A stretch of 6,211 bases of DNA from Planctomycetota bacterium (GCA_018897395.1 JAHIKV010000006.1:1-6211); one strand, 5' to 3'. Counted from the stretch's first letter, positions 1 to 5,179 are shown. Notes: generated by a model not told the origin, from the sequence alone. Made by a program: numbers and translations.

Positions 1-117
1 CACCTCCAGTTGCTCTCCACCCCCTCTCACGAGGACGCAGTTACTATTGGTTACAAAGTTCAGACCCAACTTCGACAGGGACTTCCACCCTGCTGATTCG
101 ATACACTTACAAGCGCA
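1..117. other. Left-edge sequence of unknown nature, possible remnant
   Basis: Frame 1 on the + strand is open from the window edge to a TGA at 94-96 (31 codons, beginning HLQLLSTPSHEDAV). I recognise no protein family in it. A small stem, CAGGG at 76-80 against CCCTG at 88-92, lies near the end of this frame. It could be the 3' end of a gene cut by the window edge, but it looks more like repetitive or decayed intergenic DNA. Confidence 0.15.
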
Positions 118-118
118 C

Positions 119-196
119 TAGGCCGGGTCGTGACCCGGCACGTTTGGACGACATCGACCAATTTTTTCGGTGACCGCCGGGTTGCAACCCGGCCTA
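119..196. repeat. Pair of GC-rich palindromes in inverted orientation (REP/BIME-like)
   Basis: Two short hairpins lie about 36 bases apart. The first is GCCGGGTC (122-129) against GACCCGGC (132-139). The second is a perfect 18-bp palindrome, GCCGGGTTG (176-184) against CAACCCGGC (185-193). The outer flanks are also complementary to each other: TAGGCCGGGT at 119-128 and ACCCGGCCTA at 187-196. This is the layout of paired REP elements, here upstream of rho. Neither hairpin is followed by a T tract, so I do not call a terminator. Dispersal elsewhere in the genome is inferred, not seen. Confidence 0.6.
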
Positions 197-323
197 CTTT
201 TCGCAGCAGATCAAATTTGGCGCGACACATCAAGAGATTTCTAGCCTAGCCCATCACTTCTCAACAATTTTGTTAAATCACCTCGCCGTCGGCGCCTTCC
301 GCGCGCCGGCAAACATATCTATC

Positions 324-328
324 AGGAG
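324..328 (+). promoter_or_regulatory. Ribosome binding site of rho
   Basis: AGGAG lies 9 bases upstream of the ATG at 338 and supports that start. No convincing -35/-10 promoter is visible in 200-320. An AACAA/TTGTT imperfect palindrome sits at 263-274. Confidence 0.65.
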
Positions 329-337
329 CAGCGCGAA

Positions 338-1810
338 ATGGACCGCGACCGTGAAGACCAAATTGCCCCCCCCGAAGAAGAACGCCGCGACGATTTCGAC
401 GAGCGTTCACCGACTTCGCTCGACGAGGCGCTACGCGCTCTGGAGCAAGAGGAGCCGCTTTCGTTGGCCGAGGAGATCGCCGTCGAAAGCCGCAAGCGCC
501 GCGACGACACCCAGGACCGCTACGAGCAGATCAAGCAGTCCGGCGATACCCACATCGCCGAATTGCAGCGGATGTCGATGGCGGAACTGATCGAGGAGGC
601 ACGCCGCGAGAACCTCGAAGATTGCGCCGGAGCGAAAAGACAGGACCTGATCTTCAAAATCCTCAAGGAGCGGGTAAAACTCAACGGCCTGATGTTCGGC
701 GAGGGGACCCTCGAGGTCTTGCCGGACGGATTCGGCTTCCTCCGTAGTTCCGACTATCACTACCTCTCCTGCCCCGACGACATTTACGTCTCGCCCAGCC
801 AGATCCGCCGTTTCGGGCTGAAGACCGGAGCGATGGTCTCGGGCCAGATACGCCCGCCGAAGGAAAACGAGCGCTACTTCGCCCTGTTGCGAGTCGAGGC
901 AATCAATTGCCAAGACCCCAACCTGCTGTCGTCGAAAGTACCCTTCGACGAATTGACCCCCCTGCATCCCGACGCCCGCATCCGCATGGAGACCACGCCC
1001 GACGAGATCGAGATGCGGGTGGTCGATCTGATCGTCCCCATCGGCTTCGGCCAGCGAGGGTTGATCGTCAGTCCGCCGCGGGCCGGAAAGACCATCCTCA
1101 TGCAGAAAATGGCGAAGGCCGCCCTGAAAAACTTCCCCGACCTGTACGTTTTCATGCTATTGATCGACGAGCGCCCGGAGGAAGTAACCGACATGGAACG
1201 GGAGGTAAAGGGGGCGAATTGCGAGGTCGTCAGCTCGACCTTCGACGAGCCGGCCACCCGACACATCCAGGTCTCGGAAATGGTGCTGGAAAAGGCCAAG
1301 CGGATGGTCGAGTACGGCTACGACGTGCTGATCTTCCTCGATTCGATCACCCGGCTGGCGCGGGCGTGGAACACCGAATGCCCCCCATCGGGCAAGCTCC
1401 TTTCCGGCGGTGTTGACGCCAACGCCTTGACGCGCCCCAAGCGGTTCTTCGGCTCCGCGCGGAAAGTCGAGGAGGGTGGCTCGCTGACGGTGATCGGCAC
1501 CGCCCTGGTCGATACCGGCAGCCGCATGGACGAAGTGATTTTCGAGGAGTTCAAGGGAACCGGCAACCAGGAAATCGTTTTGGACCGCAAACTGGTCGAT
1601 CGTCGCATCTGGCCTTCGATCGACATCAACCGCAGTGGCACCCGCAAGGAAGAGATGCTCCTGGACCCGGAGGAACACCGCCGCGTGTGCATCCTTCGCC
1701 GCGTGCTCAACGACATGAACCCGCCCGACGCCATGGAACTGCTGGTCGGCCGCCTGCAAAAGGCCAAGAGCAACGCCGAGTTCCTGATGGGCATGAACAT
1801 GAAAATGTAG
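338..1810 (+). CDS. rho: Transcription termination factor Rho
   Basis: Rho is a hexameric RNA-dependent ATPase/helicase that ends transcription at unstructured C-rich RNA. The 490-residue protein is longer than E. coli Rho (419) because of a charged, acidic N-terminal extension (residues 1 to about 75). A Rho N-type helical segment follows (about 79-115), then the cold-shock-like RNA-binding domain with the RNP1-type motif DGFGFLR (130-136). The ATPase core has the P-loop PPRAGKT (246-252), Walker B LIFLD (331-335), a SGGVDANAL segment (356-364), the conserved RPKRFFGSARKVEEGG stretch (366-381) and EEFKGTGN (403-410). The C-terminus is intact. The ATG has a good AGGAG site. No key residue appears lost, so this should be an active Rho. 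The stop TAG abuts a heptamer repeat array. The next gene, ribH, starts 75 bases downstream, and co-transcription with it is uncertain. Confidence 0.98.
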   Translation: MDRDREDQIAPPEEERRDDFDERSPTSLDEALRALEQEEPLSLAEEIAVESRKRRDDTQDRYEQIKQSGDTHIAELQRMSMAELIEEARRENLEDCAGAKRQDLIFKILKERVKLNGLMFGEGTLEVLPDGFGFLRSSDYHYLSCPDDIYVSPSQIRRFGLKTGAMVSGQIRPPKENERYFALLRVEAINCQDPNLLSSKVPFDELTPLHPDARIRMETTPDEIEMRVVDLIVPIGFGQRGLIVSPPRAGKTILMQKMAKAALKNFPDLYVFMLLIDERPEEVTDMEREVKGANCEVVSSTFDEPATRHIQVSEMVLEKAKRMVEYGYDVLIFLDSITRLARAWNTECPPSGKLLSGGVDANALTRPKRFFGSARKVEEGGSLTVIGTALVDTGSRMDEVIFEEFKGTGNQEIVLDRKLVDRRIWPSIDINRSGTRKEEMLLDPEEHRRVCILRRVLNDMNPPDAMELLVGRLQKAKSNAEFLMGMNMKM

Positions 1811-1840
1811 GGGAGAGGGGAGAGGGGAGAGGGGAGAGGG
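1811..1840 (+). repeat. Heptamer array, GGGAGAG x4
   Basis: Four perfect tandem copies of GGGAGAG occupy 1811-1838, with two further G at 1839-1840. The array begins on the base after the rho stop codon. It is purine-only on the + strand and shares the 7-base period of the other arrays in this window. Confidence 0.9.
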
Positions 1841-1860
1841 CTGGCCGCTTCAGCGGCCAG
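1841..1860 (+). repeat. Strong hairpin in the rho-ribH gap
   Basis: CTGGCCGCT (1841-1849) pairs perfectly with AGCGGCCAG (1852-1860) around a 2-base centre. It directly follows the heptamer array and ends 25 bases before ribH. The bases after it (AAATGCAGTTTAGGG) contain no T tract, so it is not a canonical intrinsic terminator. It may still stabilise the rho mRNA 3' end, or be a palindromic repeat. Confidence 0.6.
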
Positions 1861-1885
1861 AAATGCAGTTTAGGGAAAAATTGCC

Positions 1886-2392
1886 GTGCCAAACGTCTTT
1901 CAAGGAAACGCCGCCGCCGCGGGCCGGTTCGCCGTCGTTGTCTCCAGGTTCAACGAGTCGATCACCTCGCGGCTGCTGGACGGCGCGGTGCGGACGCTGA
2001 CCGAAAACGGCGTGGCCGACGAGCGGATCGACGTGGCTTGGACGCCCGGCGCGTTCGAGATACCAACCGTGGCCAATCGACTGGCCGCCACCGGACGCTA
2101 CGCGGCGGTAATCTGTCTGGGTGCGGTCGTCAAGGGCGAAACCACCCACGACCAGCACATCAACCGCGCGGTGAGCACCGCCTTGTGCAAACTGGGCGTC
2201 CGTTACGGATTGCCGGTCCTGTTCGGACTGCTGACCTGCAACACCCTCGAGCAGGCGATTGCCCGATCCGGCGGCCGAGCTTCAACCACCGGCAAGGACC
2301 AGTCCGACGCTCGAGTCGGAAACAAGGGGGTCGATTGCGCCTTGGCGGCGTTGGAAATGGTCGATCTGATGTCCAAGTTGCCGGTGAGATAG
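1886..2392 (+). CDS. ribH: 6,7-dimethyl-8-ribityllumazine synthase
   Basis: RibH condenses 5-amino-6-ribitylaminouracil with 3,4-dihydroxy-2-butanone 4-phosphate to give lumazine, the penultimate step of riboflavin synthesis. It usually forms pentamers or 60-subunit shells in the cytosol. The 168 residues show the family motifs in order: RFN (21-23), PGAFEIP (54-60), LGAVVKGETTHDQH (79-91 region, with His88 as the likely catalytic base), FGLLTCNTLEQA (113-124) and GNKG (145-148). An extra stretch of about 12 residues (132-143) lies between the phosphate-binding Arg region and GNKG, which makes the protein longer than the usual 154-160. The start is GTG at 1886, with a modest AGGGA at 1872-1876. 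I see no better in-frame start after the hairpin. The stop codon lies inside a heptamer repeat. The neighbour nusB matches the common ribH-nusB pairing. Confidence 0.96.
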   Translation: MPNVFQGNAAAAGRFAVVVSRFNESITSRLLDGAVRTLTENGVADERIDVAWTPGAFEIPTVANRLAATGRYAAVICLGAVVKGETTHDQHINRAVSTALCKLGVRYGLPVLFGLLTCNTLEQAIARSGGRASTTGKDQSDARVGNKGVDCALAALEMVDLMSKLPVR

Positions 2393-2450
2393 TGGATAGT
2401 GGATAGTGGGTAGTGAAGAATGAAAAGTGAAGAGTGAAGAGTGAAGAACG
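2388..2450 (+). repeat. Heptamer array of nine units overlapping the ribH stop
   Basis: Nine consecutive 7-base units run in strict phase: GATAGTG three times, GGTAGTG, AAGAATG, AAAAGTG, AAGAGTG twice, then AAGAACG. The consensus is roughly RRKARTG. The unit sequence drifts along the array while the period is kept. The TAG of the first unit is the ribH stop codon (2390-2392). Confidence 0.9.
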
Positions 2451-2472
2451 GCGGGGGGCGGTTGCCCGCCGC
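2451..2472 (+). repeat. GC-rich hairpin downstream of ribH
   Basis: GCGGGGGGC (2451-2459) pairs with GCCCGCCGC (2464-2472) with one mismatch and a 4-base loop. It follows the heptamer array directly. The downstream bases TTGCGGTTT are not a T tract, so termination is unlikely to be intrinsic. The stretch 2473-2515 is more AT-rich and could hold a nusB promoter, but I cannot place -35/-10 boxes with acceptable spacing. Confidence 0.45.
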
Positions 2473-2515
2473 TTGCGGTTTCGCCAATAAATATACAACT
2501 ATGATTGTCGCTAAA

Positions 2516-2549
2516 TCCCTGACTCCTGACCCCCTGGCCCCTGATCTCT
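2516..2549 (+). repeat. Pyrimidine-rich heptamer-like array before nusB
   Basis: Four CCTG cores at 2518, 2525, 2533 and 2540 are spaced 7, 8 and 7 bases apart, in degenerate units such as TCCCTGA and CTCCTGA. The array ends just before the nusB ATG. It leaves nusB with a C/T-rich leader and no recognisable Shine-Dalgarno sequence. Confidence 0.6.
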
Positions 2550-2552
2550 CAC

Positions 2553-2966
2553 ATGCCTCCACGCAGCCGAGCACGAGAAGCCGCCTTTCAGGTACTGTAC
2601 CAGGACGATTTGAATCCGCGCGGCAACCCGGCCTTCGGAGACATCTTGATACAAGATCGTCTCGGCGACGGCGATCTGGCGGAGTTCGCTCGCAGTCTGG
2701 TGGCAGGAGTCCGCCGACATCGCGAGGAGGTGGACGCCCTGCTGGAACAAACCGCCGTCAACTGGAGCCTGGGCCGGATGGCGGCAACCGACCGAAACGT
2801 GTTGCGTTTGGGAACCTACGAACTGCTGCACGGAGACGCGCCCGCCCGGGTGGCCATCGACGAGGCCGTCGAGCTGGCCAAGCGGTTCGGCGCCGCACAG
2901 TCGTCGCAGTTCGTCAACGGAATTTTAGACAAAGTGATGCACCAGAAAATAGTGGGTAGTGGATAG
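2553..2966 (+). CDS. nusB: Transcription antitermination protein NusB
   Basis: NusB pairs with NusE (ribosomal S10) on boxA RNA and supports antitermination, notably on rRNA operons. The 137 all-helical residues carry the family pattern: RSRAREAAFQVLYQDD at the N-terminus (4-19), NW followed by R and TDRNVLRLGTYELL in the middle, then VAIDEAVELAKRFG and SSQFVNGILDKV near the C-terminus. The length is typical. The start ATG at 2553 fits the usual N-terminus, although CCCTGATCTCTCAC before it offers no Shine-Dalgarno sequence. The last residues, IVGSG, are encoded by the start of a heptamer array, which also gives the stop TAG, so the native C-terminus was probably altered by the repeat. It follows ribH as in many bacteria and could be co-transcribed with it. 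Confidence 0.95.
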   Translation: MPPRSRAREAAFQVLYQDDLNPRGNPAFGDILIQDRLGDGDLAEFARSLVAGVRRHREEVDALLEQTAVNWSLGRMAATDRNVLRLGTYELLHGDAPARVAIDEAVELAKRFGAAQSSQFVNGILDKVMHQKIVGSG

Positions 2967-2989
2967 TGGATAGTGGGTAGTGGGTAGTG
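2948..2989 (+). repeat. Heptamer array of six units inside and after the nusB 3' end
   Basis: Six in-phase units of RRTAGTG: AATAGTG, GGTAGTG, GATAGTG, GATAGTG, GGTAGTG, GGTAGTG. The first two units and part of the third are translated as the NusB C-terminus, and the third supplies the stop TAG (2964-2966). The same unit reappears in reverse orientation upstream of ftsY, so the two arrays bracket the nested inverted-repeat island. Confidence 0.92.
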
Positions 2990-3112
2990 GTTGGGAATTC
3001 AGGGCGGATTTCGCCTAAATACTAACCACTATCGGCCAGTTATCACAACCTATTGGTCACTTTCATAGCCAAAGAAACTAGAAACCTGAGTTCGGGATAA
3101 CGGTATTTGGAC

Positions 3113-3246
3113 AATAGCCGGCGGCTAACAGCCGCCGGAGAAGGGCGAATGGCCGGACAGAAGAGACACTTTGGCGAAGATGCGTCCAATTGGTAAGACT
3201 CAAAGCCAACCCGCAGTCCTCCGGCGGCTGTTAGCCGCTGGCTATT
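3113..3246. repeat. BIME-like core: two REP-like hairpins in inverted orientation
   Basis: The left copy holds a perfect 9-bp stem, CCGGCGGCT (3118-3126) with AGCCGCCGG (3130-3138) and loop AAC. The right copy holds CCGGCGGCT (3221-3229) with AGCCGCTGG (3233-3241), one G-T pair and loop GTT. The two 28-base copies are reverse complements apart from one base. About 78 bases lie between them with no clear coding content. The arrangement matches REP pairs in other bacteria and the pair at 119-196. Confidence 0.7.
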
Positions 3247-3302
3247 TGTTGCTCATTTTCTTATCCCGAACTCAGGTTAGAAAATGGATTCAAACGGGGG
3301 TC

Positions 3303-3370
3303 TATGTTTTTTTCGTCTCAAAGGCTCCTTCACGGGAAGTTAGAGGAGACTTTGAGACGAAAAAAACATA
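3303..3370. repeat. Perfect 21-bp inverted repeat hairpin with T7/A7 in the stem
   Basis: Bases 3303-3323 are the exact reverse complement of 3350-3370. After one mismatch the stem continues for about 5 more pairs, leaving a loop of roughly 14-16 bases. The T run lies in the left arm and the A run in the right, the reverse of an intrinsic terminator on either strand. It therefore looks like a palindromic element rather than a terminator. Confidence 0.8.
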
Positions 3371-3427
3371 TTTATGCGAGTCATTTTCACCATTGGTGGT
3401 GGTGACCAATAGGTTGTGATAACCGCC

Positions 3428-3490
3428 CACTATCCACTCTCCACTATCCACTCTCCACTATCCACTCTCCACTATCCACTCTCCACTATC
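3428..3490 (-). repeat. Alternating heptamer array abutting the ftsY start
   Basis: Nine units alternate CACTATC and CACTCTC on the + strand, giving a 14-base super-period repeated four and a half times. On the minus strand the units read GATAGTG and GAGAGTG, the same family as after ribH and nusB. The next unit would begin CA, and here CATGGGT carries the ftsY start codon. Confidence 0.93.
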
Positions 3491-3491
3491 C

Positions 3492-4412
3492 ATGGGTCTA
3501 TTCGACAAACTAAAACAAGGTCTCCGCAAGACCACCCAACTGCTGAACACCGACATCCGCGACTTGTTCAAGTCCGAGGGGCGGATGGCCGACGCGGCGT
3601 TCTTGGAGGAACTGTTCGAGACGCTGGTAAAAACCGACATGGGCGTCGAGGCCGCACAGGAAACCGTCGATCAGATCGGCGAGGCCTTCCGCGGCCGGGT
3701 CGTCGAGATGGCGGATGTTCTTGAGGAGATCAAAAAATACCTCAAAAAACTCCTGGCGCAGCCGCCCGAGCCGATCCGCTTCGCCTCGGCCGGACCGACC
3801 GTCATCATGGTGGCCGGGGTGAACGGCTGCGGAAAAACCACTACTATCGCCAAGCTGACCGGCATGTTCCAGGCCGAAGGCAAGAAGGTCGTCCTCGGCG
3901 CCGCCGACACCTTCCGCGCCGCGGCGGTCGAGCAACTGGCAATTTGGGCCGAACGGCTGGGCGCGGAAATCGTCACCGGCCCATCGGGCAGCGACCCGGC
4001 CAGCGTCGCCCATCGGGCCGTCGCCAGGGCGATCGAGTCCAACGCCGAGGTGTGCATCGTCGATACGGCCGGTCGGCTGCAAACCCAACGGAACTTGATG
4101 CAGCAACTCTCGAAAATCCATCGCGTGCTAGGCAAGCAGATCGCCGACGCCCCGCACGAGGTCATTCTCGTGCTCGACGCCACCACCGGACAGAACGGCA
4201 TCAGCCAGGCACGACACTTCACCGAAGCGGTCCGTTGCACCGGCTTGGTGCTGGCCAAACTCGACGGCACGGCCAAGGGGGGCGTGGTCGTGGCCATCCG
4301 AAAACGGGTCGGACTGCCGGTTAAGTACGTCGGAGTGGGCGAGAAGGCCGAGGACATCGCCCTGTTCGAGCCGGGCCCCTTCGTCGACGCGCTCTTCGCC
4401 GACGTCGGCTAG
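3492..4412 (+). CDS. ftsY: Signal recognition particle receptor FtsY
   Basis: FtsY is the membrane-associated SRP GTPase that docks SRP-ribosome complexes at the translocon through its complex with Ffh. The 306-residue protein begins with the short amphipathic MGLFDKLKQGL segment and lacks the long acidic A domain of E. coli FtsY. A helical N domain spans about 20-90. The G domain has GVNGCGKTT (109-117, P-loop), DTFRAAA (139-145, G2), DTAGR (191-195, G3), AKLDGTAKGG (255-264, G4) and GVGEKAEDI (281-289, G5/closing motif). G4 reads AKLD, not the common TKLD. The start is fixed by the conserved N-terminus, although the upstream sequence is a C/T-rich heptamer array without a Shine-Dalgarno sequence. 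It lies downstream of ribH-nusB but is separated from nusB by 525 bases of repeats, so it probably has its own transcription start or depends on read-through. Confidence 0.97.
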   Translation: MGLFDKLKQGLRKTTQLLNTDIRDLFKSEGRMADAAFLEELFETLVKTDMGVEAAQETVDQIGEAFRGRVVEMADVLEEIKKYLKKLLAQPPEPIRFASAGPTVIMVAGVNGCGKTTTIAKLTGMFQAEGKKVVLGAADTFRAAAVEQLAIWAERLGAEIVTGPSGSDPASVAHRAVARAIESNAEVCIVDTAGRLQTQRNLMQQLSKIHRVLGKQIADAPHEVILVLDATTGQNGISQARHFTEAVRCTGLVLAKLDGTAKGGVVVAIRKRVGLPVKYVGVGEKAEDIALFEPGPFVDALFADVG

Positions 4413-4416
4413 CACT

Positions 4417-4445
4417 CTCGTTCCCATGCTCCGCGTGGGAACGAG
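4417..4445 (+). repeat. Hairpin repeat just after ftsY
   Basis: CTCGTTCCCA (4417-4426) pairs with TGGGAACGAG (4436-4445). Bases 4427-4429 and 4433-4435 can extend the stem with one wobble around a TCC loop. It begins 4 bases after the ftsY stop. No T tract follows (GATTACACTCC). From memory, near-identical CTCGTTCCCA-type palindromes are dispersed in many environmental bacterial genomes, so this is likely a repeat element that may also protect the ftsY mRNA end. Confidence 0.7.
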
Positions 4446-4460
4446 GATTACACTCCAGAA

Positions 4461-4466
4461 AGAGGA
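4461..4466 (+). promoter_or_regulatory. Ribosome binding site deciding the GTG start of the Nudix gene
   Basis: AGAGGA lies 7 bases before the GTG at 4474. The longer frame starting with ATG at 4426 would begin inside the hairpin repeat at 4417-4445 and has no such site, so the GTG is preferred. Confidence 0.6.
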
Positions 4467-4473
4467 CGCGACT

Positions 4474-5100
4474 GTGTCAAACAACGAGATCGAACGCGTG
4501 TTGGTGGTCCCGACCGAAGTGTTTCACCGGCTGGGTCATTTCCAGGGATTCAACGGGCAGGTCGAGCAGTATCTCGACGAGTTGCTCCGGCCCGAACATA
4601 CGAGCTACCGGCCGCGCGGCGAGGTGGAAAAAGACCCCGGCTATAAACAACTGATCCCCTACATGATCTTCCGGCACGTCGGCACCGACGGCCGGCAGAC
4701 GGTTTTTCAGTACACCCGCGGCGCGGGACAAGGCGAAGGCCGCCTGCACCACAAGCGGAGCGTCGGCATCGGCGGCCACATCTCATCGATCGACGCGGCG
4801 GGCGACGGAACCACCAACTCTTACGAGGAGGGAATGCGACGGGAACTCGACGAGGAAGTTGCCGTCGACTCGCCCTACACATCCAAATGCGTGGGACTTA
4901 TCAACGACGACCAGACAGAAGTGGGCAGCGTACACCTCGGTCTGGTCCATCTATTCGACGTCGAACGGCCGGCGGTGCGGCCCCGCGAAACGGAGATCAT
5001 CGAGTGCGGTTTCCGGCCAGTCGAGGCGATCCTCTCCGACCTGAGCGGGTTCGAGACCTGGTCGCAGATTTGCATGACGGCGCTTTTCAGCAAAGAATAG
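4474..5100 (+). CDS. Nudix-family hydrolase (predicted phosphoesterase)
   Basis: From GTG 4474 this encodes 208 residues. It resembles MutT-family predicted phosphoesterases with a long N-terminal region before the Nudix fold. Visible features are a hydrophobic strand ERVLVVPTEVF at the N-terminus, a DPGYKQLIPYMIFRH strand (about 54-68), a TRGAGQGEGRLHHKRSVGIGGH lead-in (81-102), and the Nudix helix with RELDEE (123-128), which provides the metal-binding glutamates. The loop between GGH and RELDEE is longer than the classical spacing, and the upstream Glu of the box is Asn115 here. A catalytic hydrolase is still likely because REUxEE is intact. The substrate cannot be read from the sequence; nucleoside diphosphate derivatives are the family norm. 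It sits 61 bases after ftsY, with its own RBS. Confidence 0.85.
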   Translation: MSNNEIERVLVVPTEVFHRLGHFQGFNGQVEQYLDELLRPEHTSYRPRGEVEKDPGYKQLIPYMIFRHVGTDGRQTVFQYTRGAGQGEGRLHHKRSVGIGGHISSIDAAGDGTTNSYEEGMRRELDEEVAVDSPYTSKCVGLINDDQTEVGSVHLGLVHLFDVERPAVRPRETEIIECGFRPVEAILSDLSGFETWSQICMTALFSKE

Positions 5101-5131
5101 CCCGTATTATTCAATAATCTGAAATTGGGTG

Positions 5132-5158
5132 CCATGGGTAAGCGCAGATTACCCGTGG
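5132..5158 (+). repeat. Hairpin downstream of the Nudix gene
   Basis: CCATGGGTAA (5132-5141) pairs with TTACCCGTGG (5149-5158), with nine Watson-Crick pairs, one wobble and a 7-base loop. A small AT-rich palindrome (ATTATT-C-AATAAT, 5106-5118) precedes it. No T tract follows, so an intrinsic terminator is not supported. Confidence 0.55.
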
Positions 5159-5179
5159 TTCGACATTGGGCGGGACGAC

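Larger units (their letters stand above)
3039..3423. repeat. Nested inverted-repeat island between nusB and ftsY
   Basis: Three concentric inverted repeats share one centre region. The outer pair is 22 bp and perfect (3039-3060 with 3402-3423). The middle pair is 18 bp and perfect (3083-3100 with 3261-3278). The inner pair is 28 bp with one G-T wobble (3113-3140 with 3219-3246). Spacers between the middle and inner pairs are nearly equal (12 and 14 bases). Between the outer and middle pairs they differ (22 versus 123), because a separate hairpin (3303-3370) sits in the right arm. Outside the outer pair, heptamer arrays in opposite orientation extend the symmetry. No protein is supported in this gap. 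It may be successive insertions of small palindromic elements, a MITE-like element, or DNA for a structured RNA. Confidence 0.85.

Noticed and set aside
907..1416. 169-codon + strand frame inside rho
   Set aside because: It is an out-of-frame shadow of a clear rho gene, with arginine/proline-rich low-complexity translation typical of GC-rich DNA.
1157..1759. 200-codon antisense frame inside rho
   Set aside because: Antisense shadow of a conserved coding region with no recognisable motif.
1687..2406. 239-codon frame across rho 3' end and ribH
   Set aside because: It overlaps two well supported genes in a different frame and its translation is arginine-rich without motifs.
3118..3138. Intrinsic terminator of nusB
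   Set aside because: The stem is strong but is followed by AGAAGGGC rather than a T run, and its near-exact inverted copy at 3221-3241 points to a repeat element.
3171..3419. 82-codon open frame in the nusB-ftsY gap
   Set aside because: It runs through the inner, middle and outer right arms of the inverted-repeat island and its 21-bp hairpin, has no family resemblance and no RBS, and is explained by the repeats.
3428..3490. CRISPR array
   Set aside because: Units are 7 bases in direct contact with no spacers, so this is a short tandem repeat.
3671..4357. 228-codon antisense frame inside ftsY
   Set aside because: ftsY has all five G motifs in the sense frame. The antisense product shows nothing recognisable.
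4426..4473. Longer start for the Nudix gene at ATG 4426
   Set aside because: The extra 16 codons lie in and just after a hairpin repeat, and the GTG at 4474 has a good AGAGGA site.
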